A DNA stretch of 64,000 bases from an uncultured Lachnospiraceae bacterium (GCA_946558695.1 CAMNTQ010000002.1:1-64000); one strand, 5' to 3'; shown: positions 25,869-35,547, numbered from the stretch's first letter. A program made the numbers and translations. The notes: generated by a model not told the origin, from the sequence alone.

Positions 25869-26211
25869 AATTTTTCTCCTCTTAGGAAAGTGCTTGTGGC
25901 ATTACTTCTTTTACATTACTTCTTTTCATCAATTCCCTTCTGCACTTCCGTACAGAACAAAAGATTATTATCTGCCAAAATATATGATAATATAATTGCG
26001 GACGGATTACAATAATTCCATTTGATATTTCAAGATTTTTACGTTCATCAATAATAACAATCCGTGGCATCATGGGGAAAAATACCTTTTGCCCCCAACA
26101 TCATACTATTAATTTTGCGATGTTTATGCTAAACTTAGGAAGAAAATATATGGGAAAGCAACGAAATACCGTACCATTAATCAGATATATGAATTTCAGG
26201 AGGCATGATTT
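25869..26211. other. 343-base gap between DUF2148 gene and murE
   Basis: AT-rich DNA with no convincing gene. A 63-codon minus-strand frame (25882-26073) lacks family likeness and a good ribosome site. A TATGCT at 26125-26130 could be a -10 for murE but has no good -35. The ribosome site AGGAGG stands just before the murE ATG. Confidence 0.5.
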
Positions 26212-27681
26212 ATGAAGTTAACACAGTTATTAGAGCATTTACAGTATGAGGTAATACAGGGGAACGATGAGATCACAGTGACGGAGCTTGTGAATGATTC
26301 CCGCAGGGTATGCGAAGGCAGTGTGTTCGTATGTATCAGCGGGGCGGTATCGGATGGTCATTCTTATGTGGAAGAAGTGGCAGAAAAAGGTGCCGCGGCA
26401 GTGATTGTCGAGAAGGATGTAAAGATGCCGGATTGTTTGACTGTTATAAAGGTTTCGGATACCCGTTATGCGCTGGCGCTTATGTCAGCGGCATATTTCG
26501 GATATCCGGCAGATCGTCTTAAGGTGATCGGAATAACCGGAACAAAGGGCAAGACAACAACTACTTATATGGTAAAGTCAATCCTTGAAGGCGTGGGACA
26601 TAAGGTGGGGCTGATCGGGACGATAGAGGTGCTGATCGGGGATAAAAGTATTCCGGCAAATAATACGACGCCGGAATCTTATACAATACAGAAGTATTTT
26701 GCGGAGATGGTCAGGGCGGGATGTGACAGTGTTGTCATGGAGGTCTCGTCTCAGGGGCTTATGCTTCACAGAACGGCAGGAATCCCATTTGAGATCGGTA
26801 TATTTACTAATCTCGGAGAAGATCACATCGGACCGAATGAACATAAGGATTTTGAAGATTATAAGCGTTGTAAGGGCCTGCTTTTCAAGCAGTGCAGGCT
26901 TGGCATTGCCAATGTGGATGACAGATGGTTTGAAGATGTGTTTGCAGGAGCAACCTGTAAGGTGGAGACTTTCGGACTTTCAGAAAAAGCAGGACTGCGT
27001 GCAGTGGATATCCGCCATATCTCAAAACCGGGATATCTGGGAGTAAAGTATCATGTGACCGGGCTTATGGATTTTGATGTGGAGATTGATATACCGGGTG
27101 AATTCAGTGTGTACAATTCTCTGACAGCTATCGCGGTGTGCAGGCATTTTGACGTGCCTGTGGAAAATATTAAGGCGGCCCTTAAGGTTGCGAAGGTAAA
27201 AGGGCGTATTGAGATGGTAAAGGTGTCGGATGAATTTACACTGATGATTGATTATGCGCATAATGCCATGGCGCTGGAGAGTCTTCTTCATACATTGAGG
27301 GACTATGATCCGGGGCGTATCGTATCTGTATTCGGCTGCGGCGGAAACCGTTCAAAGACAAGGCGGTATGAGATGGGCGAGGTGTCTGGAAGGCTTGCGG
27401 ACTTTACTGTCATTACTTCGGATAATCCGAGATTCGAAGAACCTCAGGAGATTATGGATGATATTATCATCGGAATGAAAAAGACAGATGGTAAATATAT
27501 TGATATCTGTGACCGGGGGGAGGCGATCAAGTATGCTATCCGGCATGGACGTCCCGGCGATGTGATTGTAGTTGCAGGAAAAGGCCATGAGACGTATCAG
27601 GAGATCAAGGGCATAAAGTATGATATGGATGACAGAGTACTGATTCAGGATGCCCTGAAAGAAATTGCGGAAGGAAGATAA
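26212..27681 (+). CDS. murE: UDP-MurNAc-tripeptide synthetase, meso-diaminopimelate type
   Basis: 489 residues, normal for MurE. Motifs: N-terminal DSRRVCEGSVFVCISG (UDP-MurNAc site), P-loop GITGTKGKTTTTYMV near 108-120, EVSSQGLMLHRT, the central IDYAHNAMALE with VFGCGGNRSKTRRYEMG, and the amino-acid selecting motif DNPR at about 404-407. DNPR marks meso-DAP rather than L-lysine enzymes, which predicts a DAP-type peptidoglycan. It adds mDAP to UDP-MurNAc-L-Ala-D-Glu in the cytosol. It stands apart from the usual mur/fts cluster, with priA 12 bases downstream. Confidence 0.93.
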   Translation: MKLTQLLEHLQYEVIQGNDEITVTELVNDSRRVCEGSVFVCISGAVSDGHSYVEEVAEKGAAAVIVEKDVKMPDCLTVIKVSDTRYALALMSAAYFGYPADRLKVIGITGTKGKTTTTYMVKSILEGVGHKVGLIGTIEVLIGDKSIPANNTTPESYTIQKYFAEMVRAGCDSVVMEVSSQGLMLHRTAGIPFEIGIFTNLGEDHIGPNEHKDFEDYKRCKGLLFKQCRLGIANVDDRWFEDVFAGATCKVETFGLSEKAGLRAVDIRHISKPGYLGVKYHVTGLMDFDVEIDIPGEFSVYNSLTAIAVCRHFDVPVENIKAALKVAKVKGRIEMVKVSDEFTLMIDYAHNAMALESLLHTLRDYDPGRIVSVFGCGGNRSKTRRYEMGEVSGRLADFTVITSDNPRFEEPQEIMDDIIIGMKKTDGKYIDICDRGEAIKYAIRHGRPGDVIVVAGKGHETYQEIKGIKYDMDDRVLIQDALKEIAEGR

Positions 27682-27693
27682 GATATTTTACGG

Positions 27694-29922
27694 ATGTACG
27701 CAGATATTATTGTAGATATTACCCATGAAAAGCTTGACAGAATATTTCAGTACAGCATCCCCTCTGAACTAAGAGGGGAACTTTCTATAGGTACGGAAGT
27801 GATCGTGCCTTTTGGAAATGGAAACAGAGAAATATCCGGTTATGTGATCGCGTTTTCTGAGAAGACGGATTATCCGGCGGATAAGATAAAACCAGTGTTG
27901 AGAAAGGCGGAAAACAGCGTTGCCATCGAGTCAAAGCTGGTGGCTCTTGCCGCGTGGATGAAAGAGCAGTATGGCGGAACCATGATTCAGGCATTAAAGA
28001 CGGTGCTTCCCATTAAGAGGAAAGAATCTTCGCGAGTGAAAAGAAAAGTACGGCTTTTGCTTAGTGAAAATGACGCAAGAGAAAAATTAAAGCTATATCT
28101 TGATAAGAACCAGAAAGCCCGCGCAAGGCTTCTGGCGGGGCTGATAGAGCAGCCGGAGCAGGACTATGAGCTGGTGACAAAAAAGCTGAACGTGACGCTT
28201 GCGGTGATCCGCTCTCTTAAGGAGCAGGGAGTGCTTTCTCTGGAATCAGAGAAGGTCTTGAGAGGATCTGTGAAATACAAAAAGCATGGAGAAGAGGCGG
28301 TGTGTTTTAATACGGAACAGGAGCAGGCAGTCGGCCGCTTTTGGGAGGATTACAGCAGGGGTATCTATGGAACTTACCTTGTGTACGGGGTTACAGGAAG
28401 CGGCAAGACGGAAGTTTACATTGAGATGATACGCAGGGTAGTGGAGCGGGGGAGACAGGCGATTGTGCTGATCCCCGAGATTGCCCTTACCTATCAGACA
28501 GTACTCAGGTTCTATGCCCGTTTCGGCGACAGGGTGTCCATCCTGAATTCCAGAATGTCCGCCGGCGAGAGATATGACCAGATGGAACGGGTGAAGCGGG
28601 GAGAGGTGGATGTGATGATCGGTCCGCGTTCTGCTCTTTTTACGCCCTTTTTGAATCTTGGGCTGATCGTGGTTGATGAAGAACATGAGTCTACGTATAA
28701 AAGCGAACAGGTTCCAAGATATCATGCAAGAGAGACGGCCATCGCAAGAGCGCGGATGGAAGAGGCGAGCGTGGTGCTTGGTTCGGCGACTCCTTCATTG
28801 GAAGCTTTTTACCGCTGCAAAATGGGAGACAGTGTTATGTTTGAGCTTACAAAGCGGGCGGCAGGGCAGAATCTTCCTATCGTTTATACAGTGGATATGC
28901 GGGAAGAATTAAGAAGGGGGAACCGTTCGATTCTGAGTGACCGCCTGAAAGAAAAAGTGCGGGAACGGCTGAATAAGGGGCAGCAGGTCATGCTTTTTTT
29001 AAATCGGCGCGGATACGCAGGATTCGTTTCTTGCAGGTCATGCGGATATGTAGTAAAATGTCCTCATTGCGATGTGTCTTTATCGGCGCATAAAGGCGGC
29101 AGGCTGGTCTGCCATTACTGCGGATATGAGGAGCGGGCAGGGGGGACATGTCCTTCCTGCGGTTCCGTTTGTATCGGCGGTTTTAAGGCGGGGACACAGC
29201 AGATAGAGGATATCGTAAGGAGAGAGTTCAGGGACGCTTCGGTGTTACGCATGGATCTGGACACTACGAAGTGTAAAGACAGCCATGAGAAGATTTTATC
29301 CGCATTTTCTAATGGAGAGGCAGATATATTGATCGGAACACAGATGATCGTGAAAGGGCACGACTTCCCGAATGTGACGCTGGTAGGGATACTGGCAGCG
29401 GATATGTCCTTATACTCCAATGATTATCGTTCTGGAGAGAGGACGTTTGAGCTCCTTGTGCAGGCGGCGGGAAGGGCCGGACGGGGAGAGGTCCCCGGCG
29501 AGGTTGTGATTCAGACATACAGTCCAAAACATTACAGTATCCGGATGGCCGCCGAGCAGAATTATGAGGGCTTTTACGAGGAGGAAATAAGATACAGGGA
29601 ATTGATGGGATATCCGCCTGTAAGCAGCCTTCTCGCGGTGTTGATGACGGGGGCGGACGAAGAGTATCTGGAACTTGCGGCAGGGCATCTTAAGAACTTT
29701 GCAATACGTGCGGATAAGGCGAAGAATCTGCAGATCATCGGACCTGCAAGCCCTTATGTAAATAAAGTAAATGATGAATACCGCAGGGTTTTGTATTTAA
29801 AGTGCGGTGAAAAAAAAGTCCTGATAGAGATAAAAAATCTTATGGAGCAATATATTGAGATGAACAGAGGGTTTCAAAGCATAAAAATACAGTTCGATTT
29901 TAATCCGATGGGAGTATTCTGA
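27694..29922 (+). CDS. priA: primosomal protein N' (PriA helicase)
   Basis: 742 residues. Order of parts: 3' DNA-binding and winged-helix region (1-200), helicase lobe with Walker A YGVTGSGKTEVYIEM and DEEH box (VVDEEHESTYKSEQ), GSATPSLEA, a zinc-binding insert with paired cysteines (CRSCGYVVKCPHC, CHYCGYEERAGGTCPSC), and the second lobe with AAGRAGRG. PriA restarts stalled replication forks by loading DnaB at D-loops. It follows murE closely; in other clostridia priA is instead often next to def and fmt, which here come 1.3 kb later after an inserted amidohydrolase gene. Confidence 0.95.
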   Translation: MYADIIVDITHEKLDRIFQYSIPSELRGELSIGTEVIVPFGNGNREISGYVIAFSEKTDYPADKIKPVLRKAENSVAIESKLVALAAWMKEQYGGTMIQALKTVLPIKRKESSRVKRKVRLLLSENDAREKLKLYLDKNQKARARLLAGLIEQPEQDYELVTKKLNVTLAVIRSLKEQGVLSLESEKVLRGSVKYKKHGEEAVCFNTEQEQAVGRFWEDYSRGIYGTYLVYGVTGSGKTEVYIEMIRRVVERGRQAIVLIPEIALTYQTVLRFYARFGDRVSILNSRMSAGERYDQMERVKRGEVDVMIGPRSALFTPFLNLGLIVVDEEHESTYKSEQVPRYHARETAIARARMEEASVVLGSATPSLEAFYRCKMGDSVMFELTKRAAGQNLPIVYTVDMREELRRGNRSILSDRLKEKVRERLNKGQQVMLFLNRRGYAGFVSCRSCGYVVKCPHCDVSLSAHKGGRLVCHYCGYEERAGGTCPSCGSVCIGGFKAGTQQIEDIVRREFRDASVLRMDLDTTKCKDSHEKILSAFSNGEADILIGTQMIVKGHDFPNVTLVGILAADMSLYSNDYRSGERTFELLVQAAGRAGRGEVPGEVVIQTYSPKHYSIRMAAEQNYEGFYEEEIRYRELMGYPPVSSLLAVLMTGADEEYLELAAGHLKNFAIRADKAKNLQIIGPASPYVNKVNDEYRRVLYLKCGEKKVLIEIKNLMEQYIEMNRGFQSIKIQFDFNPMGVF

Positions 29923-29924
29923 TT

Positions 29925-29953
29925 TTGACTTTTTGAAAGAGGTTGTTTATAAT
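29925..29953 (+). promoter_or_regulatory. promoter for the amidohydrolase-def-fmt unit
   Basis: TTGACT at 29925-29930 and TATAAT at 29948-29953 with a 17-base spacer make one of the best sigma-A matches in the window. It starts right after the priA stop. Confidence 0.75.
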
Positions 29954-30008
29954 GATAGCGGTATCAGGCCAAAAGTAAAAGAATATATTTGGGTGGAGGT
30001 AAAATAGC

Positions 30009-31196
30009 ATGAAGATTCAAAATATACATGTCTTTGACGGGCAGAATGTATTAGAGGGCTTGTATGACGTATTTATTCAGAATCACAGGATTTCAAAAAT
30101 CTGTGTCCACGATCCTGCTTCCGGCGGTTGTGAGGAAGAAATTCTGGATGCCGATGGCCGCTGGCTTCTGCCGGGACTTATTGACCTCCATGTTCATCTG
30201 ACTTGGAATGGCAAGGAAGACCCGGCAGCAGATATCACGCATTCTACCCGTGAAGAAAATATGCTTGAGACAGTTTCTAACGCTTTAAAGTATTTGAAAC
30301 ATGGCATTACATCTGTCAGGGACTTAGGGAGTCCCGATGACGCAGCTCTTCATGTAGGGAAAGCAATTGAGAAGGGGCAGATTGCCGGACCAAGGATATT
30401 TGCGACAGGAATGTCGCTGATCATGACAGGCGGGCATGACCCGTTCCACGGATTGTCTGTAGACGGACCGTGGGAAGCGCTCAAAGGTGTGCGAACGCAG
30501 GTAAAAAAAGGGGCGAAGGTCATCAAGATATCCGCTACCGGAGGCGTCTACGGAAGAGAAAGCGGAGAGAGTGTGGATGATACAGAGCTGCGGCAGGAAG
30601 AAGTTGATATGATCATAGATGAAGCGCACAGACGGAAAGTACCGGTAACGGCGCATGCGATCGGCGAGAAGGGTATCCGCGCCTGTCTGGCGGCAGGCAT
30701 CGACTGCATTGAGCACGGTCATTTTATACAGCCTGATATGGCAAGGCAGATGGCCGAACAAAATACTGCTCTTGTGCCGACGCTTTATGTTTACAGGAAT
30801 CTGGCGCAGAATCCGGATATTCCCGCATACGCTCGGAAAAAGTCTCTGGAAGTTGTTCAGCAGCACTCGAAAGCTGCTAATTGTGCCTGCCGGGAAGGAG
30901 TGCTGATCGGAACCGGTTCTGATGCCGGCTCTCCGAATACGCCTCATCCGTCTCTTTTGGAGGAGATCCTTGCAATGGAGCAAGCAGGTTTTTCGAGAAT
31001 TGACGTGTTAAGGGCTGCAACATCAAATGCGGCTAAGATATTAGGGATGAATGGAAAACTCGGCACTGTTTCGGAAGATGCTTTTGCTGATCTGCTCATT
31101 ATTGACGGGAATCCGGCAGAAGATCTTCAGGCTTTGAAAGTGCCTTATGCTGTTATAGCTGACGGCAGATTATATTATAGCATCAATCAAAATTAG
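30009..31196 (+). CDS. metal-dependent amidohydrolase family protein
   Basis: 395 residues of the imidazolonepropionase/prolidase-like amidohydrolases. Metal ligands are visible: LPGLIDLHVHLTW (HxH), a Lys at KVIKISATGGV that may be carboxylated, VTAHAIGEKGI (His), CIEHGHFI (His), and GTGSDAGSPNTPH (Asp). The C-terminus has the usual small beta-sandwich (GTVSEDAFADLLIIDGNP). Members hydrolyse dipeptides with C-terminal proline or basic residues, or cyclic amides; the substrate cannot be assigned. It lies between priA and def, a position usually without a gene, and has its own promoter. Confidence 0.87.
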   Translation: MKIQNIHVFDGQNVLEGLYDVFIQNHRISKICVHDPASGGCEEEILDADGRWLLPGLIDLHVHLTWNGKEDPAADITHSTREENMLETVSNALKYLKHGITSVRDLGSPDDAALHVGKAIEKGQIAGPRIFATGMSLIMTGGHDPFHGLSVDGPWEALKGVRTQVKKGAKVIKISATGGVYGRESGESVDDTELRQEEVDMIIDEAHRRKVPVTAHAIGEKGIRACLAAGIDCIEHGHFIQPDMARQMAEQNTALVPTLYVYRNLAQNPDIPAYARKKSLEVVQQHSKAANCACREGVLIGTGSDAGSPNTPHPSLLEEILAMEQAGFSRIDVLRAATSNAAKILGMNGKLGTVSEDAFADLLIIDGNPAEDLQALKVPYAVIADGRLYYSINQN

Positions 31197-31207
31197 GAGG
31201 AACTGTC

Positions 31208-31678
31208 ATGGCATTAAGAAAAATCCGAGAGATGGGCGAGGAAGTGCTGACAAAGCACTGTAAGGAGGTTACGAAGATGAATCTCCGCACGAGACTTTTA
31301 ATCAAGGATATGTTCGATACGATGTATAAGGCGGCGGGAGTCGGTCTGGCTGCTCCGCAGGTAGGAATTTTAAAAAGGATTGCAGTGATTGATGTAGGTG
31401 ACGGACCAATTGTTTTGATCAACCCGGAGATCATCGAACAGGACGGAGAACAGACCGGGGAGGAGGGGTGTTTAAGCGTGCCGGGGAAATACGGTATCGT
31501 AACAAGACCGAACTATGTGAAAGTAAAGACTCTGACAGAAGACATGGAGGAGATGATCATAGAAGGAGAACAGCTTCTTGCGAGAGCACTTTGTCATGAG
31601 ATTGAGCATTTGGACGGAAAGCTTTACGTGGAGCTGGCAGAAGATGGGCTTCATGATGTAGAGAATGAAGGGGAGTAG
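31208..31678 (+). CDS. def: peptide deformylase
   Basis: 156 residues. All three family motifs are intact: GVGLAAPQVG, EGCLSVPG with metal-ligand Cys88, and HEIEHLDG with His130, Glu131 and His134. It removes the formyl group from nascent proteins at the ribosome exit, using Fe(II) or Zn. It lies 3 bases before fmt, whose product adds the formyl group to Met-tRNA, so the two halves of the formyl cycle are made together. Confidence 0.96.
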   Translation: MALRKIREMGEEVLTKHCKEVTKMNLRTRLLIKDMFDTMYKAAGVGLAAPQVGILKRIAVIDVGDGPIVLINPEIIEQDGEQTGEEGCLSVPGKYGIVTRPNYVKVKTLTEDMEEMIIEGEQLLARALCHEIEHLDGKLYVELAEDGLHDVENEGE

Positions 31679-31681
31679 AAT

Positions 31682-32629
31682 ATGAAAGTTATATTTATGG
31701 GAACGCCTGATTTTTCGGTGGGAACATTGAATGCGCTGGTGGAAGCAGGATATGAGGTTGTCCTTGCAGTCACGCAGCCGGACAAGCCGAAAGGGAGAGG
31801 CGGGAAGATGCAGGCGACTCCGGTAAAAGAGGCGGCGGCCTTGCATGGGATACCTGTCTTTCAGCCTAAAAAGATCAGAACCAAGGAAAGTATTGCGGAA
31901 TTAAAAAAATATGATGCAGATATCATGGTTGTCATTGCCTTCGGGCAGATTCTTCCGAAGGAGATTCTTGAGATGACACCTTACGGGTGTGTGAATGTGC
32001 ATGCGTCTCTTTTGCCGAAATACCGGGGGGCGGCTCCGATTCAGTGGGCGGTCATAAATGGAGAAAAGGTGTCAGGAGTTACAACTATGCAGATGGACGA
32101 GGGACTTGATACGGGAGATATGCTTTTAAAAACAGAAGTAATTTTAGACGAAAAAGAAACCGGAGAAAGCCTTCATGACAAACTGGCTGCTGCTGGAGCA
32201 ACGCTTTGTGTGAAGACATTAAGAGCGCTTGAGGAAGGGAGCATCACACCGCAAAAGCAAGGAGAAAGCCCTACGGAATATGCAAGAATGCTGGATAAGG
32301 GTCTTGGCAGTATAGATTGGAACAATTCGGCAGTATCAATTGAGAGGCTGATACGAGGGCTTAATTCATGGCCCGGTGCGTATACAGAGTGGAATGGAAA
32401 GGTTATGAAGATCTGGGGGGCGGATGTGTACGCCAAAGATGTAATCTCTGACAGTAAAGAAAGACTTCCAGGCACGGTCGCGAAGATAGAGAAAGACGGA
32501 TTCTATGTGCAGACAGGTGAAGAGCTGCTGAAAGTGACGGAGCTTCAGATTCCCGGCAAGAAAAAGATGGATGCCGCAGCTTTTCTAAGGGGCTATCAGA
32601 TTCAGGAGAATGACGTCTTAAAGAATTGA
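31682..32629 (+). CDS. fmt: methionyl-tRNA formyltransferase
   Basis: 315 residues, normal length. The formyltransferase domain carries MKVIFMGTPDFSVGTLNAL, the Asn-His-Ser region NVHASLLPKYRGAAPIQWAV and the Asp-containing TTMQMDEGLDTGDML; the C-terminal OB-like domain binds the tRNA acceptor (GLNSWPGAYTEWNGKVMKIW). It uses 10-formyl-THF to make fMet-tRNA for initiation. It follows def by 3 bases. Confidence 0.96.
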   Translation: MKVIFMGTPDFSVGTLNALVEAGYEVVLAVTQPDKPKGRGGKMQATPVKEAAALHGIPVFQPKKIRTKESIAELKKYDADIMVVIAFGQILPKEILEMTPYGCVNVHASLLPKYRGAAPIQWAVINGEKVSGVTTMQMDEGLDTGDMLLKTEVILDEKETGESLHDKLAAAGATLCVKTLRALEEGSITPQKQGESPTEYARMLDKGLGSIDWNNSAVSIERLIRGLNSWPGAYTEWNGKVMKIWGADVYAKDVISDSKERLPGTVAKIEKDGFYVQTGEELLKVTELQIPGKKKMDAAAFLRGYQIQENDVLKN

Positions 32630-32654
32630 TTTGCAAATTTATATTATACGGCAG

Positions 32655-32672
32655 GGCAGCCTTATGGCTGCC
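32655..32672. terminator. short hairpin between fmt and convergent tetR-type gene
   Basis: GGCAGCC at 32655-32661 and GGCTGCC at 32666-32672 form a perfect 7-bp stem with a 4-base loop. It abuts the stop codon of the minus-strand regulator. The U-tract is weak. Confidence 0.5.
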
Positions 32673-33274
32673 TATTGAGCTTTGTTCTGAGGTTTCATAA
32701 ATTCGCTGTAAAATTCAAAGCTCTGTGCTCCGAAATATCCAAGCGAGAAGCCCCCGGCCTGTACGCACCAGTCTACAAATATTCCGCGTTCAATGACCAG
32801 AACGTGGTGGGCAAGCTTGTCGACCGAGATATCGTCTCTGATCTCGCCTTTTTTTTGCCCTTCTGCGATGATTTTTCTGACAAGTTTGATATAATATCGG
32901 TCTGTGCCTAAAAAATTTTCCTGTGTCTGATTGGAAAGCTGTGATTTGTACAGGGCACATAAAAATTCCGGTGAAACATTTCCTTCAATGAAGTAGGAAA
33001 CATATTGGCCGAGCTGCTTTAGCTGGATCAGGCTGTTCAGGCTTTTATCCATTGTTTTATAGAATTTTTCGTATTCCCGGTCAAAAAATGAGTATAATGA
33101 ATTCAGAAGTTCGTCTTTCGCCTTGAAATAGTAGTAGAAACCGCCTTTCGATGTTCCAGCCTGACGGATAATGTCGTTGATCGTCGTATTTTCATAACCT
33201 TTTTTATAGAACAAATCCCATGCCGCATCCATAATGGTTTGTCTTAAACTGTCTTTTTCAATATTCTTTTTCAC
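32672..33274 (-). CDS. TetR/AcrR family transcriptional regulator
   Basis: 200 residues. The N-terminal helix-turn-helix is clear: LRQTIMDAAWDLFYKKGYEN, TTINDIIRQAGTSKGGFYYY, FKAKDELLNSL. The C-terminal ligand-binding part (about 60-200) has no recognised subgroup. The start is GTG at 33274 after GTGAGGA. It is flanked by fmt (convergent) and yugP (divergent), neither an obvious target, so it may control itself and a distant locus. An AT-rich 8-bp inverted repeat overlaps its own promoter. Confidence 0.88.
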   Translation of the reverse strand: MKKNIEKDSLRQTIMDAAWDLFYKKGYENTTINDIIRQAGTSKGGFYYYFKAKDELLNSLYSFFDREYEKFYKTMDKSLNSLIQLKQLGQYVSYFIEGNVSPEFLCALYKSQLSNQTQENFLGTDRYYIKLVRKIIAEGQKKGEIRDDISVDKLAHHVLVIERGIFVDWCVQAGGFSLGYFGAQSFEFYSEFMKPQNKAQ

Positions 33275-33310
33275 TTTTCCTCACACCTTTTTAAAGATTT
33301 TGATGGGTAT

Positions 33311-33344
33311 ATTTTTATTGTAACACGAAATTATAAAAATGTAA
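33311..33344 (-). promoter_or_regulatory. promoter and candidate operator of the TetR-type gene
   Basis: On the minus strand, TTACAT (33344-33339) and TACAAT (33322-33317) are 16 bases apart. ATTTTTAT at 33311-33318 and ATAAAAAT at 33333-33340 form a perfect inverted repeat that overlaps both hexamers, as an autorepressor site would. The repeat is AT-rich, so chance is possible. Confidence 0.45.
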
Positions 33345-33416
33345 CTATTTAAGAACAGCAGATCAGGGGCTTATTTTCGGCTGCTCTGAATAATTATATA
33401 AAAAATATATGAAAAT

Positions 33417-33446
33417 TTGCTATTATGTGCTATTTTGCTGTATAAT
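33417..33446 (+). promoter_or_regulatory. promoter for yugP and the downstream housekeeping operon
   Basis: TTGCTA at 33417-33422 and TATAAT at 33441-33446, 18-base spacer. The mRNA would start about 75 bases before the yugP ATG. Confidence 0.55.
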
Positions 33447-33525
33447 GAATAGTATCGGAGTTTAACGGCGCTGTGCCAAAAACTTTTTAACTTTACAAAA
33501 TCAGCAATTATCAGGAGGAGATGCA

Positions 33526-34227
33526 ATGTATTATCCAATGTTTTTTGATACTACGTATATATTGGTTCTGATCGGCGTTATTATCTGTATGATAGCCTCG
33601 GCAAAGATGAATTCAACATTCAGCCGCTATTCCAGAGTGCGCAGCCGTTCCGGCATGACCGGGAGGGAAGCCGCGGAGCGTATTTTGTTTCAGGCGGGGA
33701 TCAGAGATGTCAGGGTAGAGCATATATCAGGAAATCTGACCGATCATTATGATCCGAGGAGTAAGACGCTTCGTCTTTCTGATGCGACGTATAACTCGAA
33801 TTCAGTTGCAGCAGTAGGTGTCGCGGCGCATGAATGCGGACACGCGATTCAGCACGAGACAGGATATATACCGTTGGCGGTCAGGGGGTCTCTCGTTCCG
33901 GTCGCGAATTTTGGGAGCAGCATCGCATGGCCACTTATTATAATCGGGCTCATTATGAACAGCAATATGTCTTCGCTGCTTTTGAATCTTGGGATTTTAG
34001 CATTTTCTTTTGCGGTGCTGTTCCAGATCATAACACTTCCTGTTGAGTTCAATGCTTCCGGAAGAGCCCTTAAGATTTTAGGCAATTCAGGTATCCTTTA
34101 TGAAGATGAGGTAAGGGATACGAGAAAGGTACTGACCGCGGCGGCGCTTACTTATGTTGCCGGAGCGACATCTGCGGTCCTGCAGCTGCTTCGTATCGTC
34201 CTTCTTGCCAACCGGAGAAACGATTAG
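33526..34227 (+). CDS. yugP: membrane zinc metallopeptidase, YugP family
   Basis: 233 residues. An N-terminal membrane helix, then a soluble part ending in the zinc motif AAHECGHAIQHETGYIPLAV (HExxH), followed by two hydrophobic segments and the conserved LPVEFNASGRALKIL region, where the Glu could be the third zinc ligand. YugP (DUF/PF04298) proteins are widespread in Firmicutes but their substrate is not established. It lies 12 bases before rsmB and probably begins this operon. Confidence 0.87.
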   Translation: MYYPMFFDTTYILVLIGVIICMIASAKMNSTFSRYSRVRSRSGMTGREAAERILFQAGIRDVRVEHISGNLTDHYDPRSKTLRLSDATYNSNSVAAVGVAAHECGHAIQHETGYIPLAVRGSLVPVANFGSSIAWPLIIIGLIMNSNMSSLLLNLGILAFSFAVLFQIITLPVEFNASGRALKILGNSGILYEDEVRDTRKVLTAAALTYVAGATSAVLQLLRIVLLANRRND

Positions 34228-34239
34228 GGAGGGCGGCGG

Positions 34240-35547
34240 ATGTCGGCATCAGTGAATGTAAGAGAGATTGTTTTAGAGACGCTGCTTCTTATCACGCGGG
34301 ATGGAGAATACAGCCATATAGCGTTGAGAAGTGTCTTGGATAAATATCAGTATCTGGGAAAAAGAGAGCGTGCATTTATTACGAGATCAGTGGAGGGTAC
34401 GCTTGAACGCATGATAGAAATTGATTATATTATTAATCAATTTTCAAAGATAAAAGTAAATAAGATGAAACCCGTGATCCGGACAATCTTAAGGAGCGGC
34501 GTTTATCAGATGAAGTACATGGACAGCGTGCCGGACAGGGCAGTATGTGATGAATCGGTTAAGCTTGCGGTAAAAAAGGGATTCGCAGATCTCAGAGGAT
34601 TTGTAAATGGCGTGCTTCGGAACATCAGCCGTAATCTTGAGACGATTACTTATCCGAAGGAAGGAAACGATACAGAATATTTGTCAGTGTGTTATTCTCT
34701 TCCGGAGTGGCTTGTCACTCAGTGGCTTCACGAATATGATGCGGCCGCTGTCCGTGACATGGGCGAAGCGTTTTTGAAAGACAGACCGACCTGTATCCGC
34801 TGTAATTCCAGTGTGATCAGCAAAAAGGATCTTATGCGGCGCTTGACGGAGGAAGGCGTGACTGTTATGGAAGATACGCGGATATCCTGTGCGTTATATA
34901 TAAAGGATTATGATTATCTTGAGAAGCTTGAAAGCTTTCGGAAAGGATTTTTTTATGTCCAGGATATCAGTTCTATGGAAGTAGCTCTGTGGGCGGCTCC
35001 TAGGAAGGGAGAACGGATTGTTGATGTGTGTGCGGCGCCCGGCGGCAAGGCGCTTCATCTTGCGGAACTTCTGGGAGATTCGGGCGAGGTGATTGCAAGA
35101 GATCTGACGGAGTATAAGGTAGGGCTTATAGAGGAGAATATTGTAAGAAGCGGTCTGTCCAATATAAAAGCACAGCGGTGGGATGCGAAGGTTTTTGACA
35201 AAGAGCTTGAAGAATCTGCGGATATCGTCATTGCGGATCTCCCGTGCTCCGGTCTTGGCGTGTTGGGTAAGAAGACAGATTTGAAATACAAGATGACCCC
35301 GAGGATACAGGAGGAATTAGCAAGTCTGCAGAAAGAGATCTTGTCAGTTGTCTGCGGATATGTAAAGCCGGGAGGAAGACTTCTTTACAGTACATGTACG
35401 ATACATAAAATGGAAAATGAAGATAATGCGCGTTACTTTTTAAAGCAGCATGCGGATTTTGAATTGAAAAAGGAGCAGCAGAGGCTTCCGGGAGCAGACA
35501 ACGGGGATGGCTTTTATATAGCGATGTTTCAGAAAAGAGGTTCTTAG
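34240..35547 (+). CDS. rsmB: 16S rRNA (cytosine-967 C5) methyltransferase
   Basis: 435 residues. The N-terminal NusB-like domain (NVREIVLETLLLITRDGEYS) is fused to an RsmB-type SAM methyltransferase with DVCAAPGGKALHLAEL, the catalytic DLPCSGLGVLGKKTD and STCTIHKMENE. Two cysteines (PCS and TCT) form the m5C catalytic pair. It methylates C967 of 16S rRNA. It overlaps the rlmN start by one base, a coupling often seen in this order. Confidence 0.94.
   Translation: MSASVNVREIVLETLLLITRDGEYSHIALRSVLDKYQYLGKRERAFITRSVEGTLERMIEIDYIINQFSKIKVNKMKPVIRTILRSGVYQMKYMDSVPDRAVCDESVKLAVKKGFADLRGFVNGVLRNISRNLETITYPKEGNDTEYLSVCYSLPEWLVTQWLHEYDAAAVRDMGEAFLKDRPTCIRCNSSVISKKDLMRRLTEEGVTVMEDTRISCALYIKDYDYLEKLESFRKGFFYVQDISSMEVALWAAPRKGERIVDVCAAPGGKALHLAELLGDSGEVIARDLTEYKVGLIEENIVRSGLSNIKAQRWDAKVFDKELEESADIVIADLPCSGLGVLGKKTDLKYKMTPRIQEELASLQKEILSVVCGYVKPGGRLLYSTCTIHKMENEDNARYFLKQHADFELKKEQQRLPGADNGDGFYIAMFQKRGS

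Noticed and set aside
25882-26073. 63-codon minus-strand frame upstream of the DUF2148 gene
   Set aside because: No ribosome site of quality, no family likeness, low-complexity hydrophobic and basic composition typical of chance frames.
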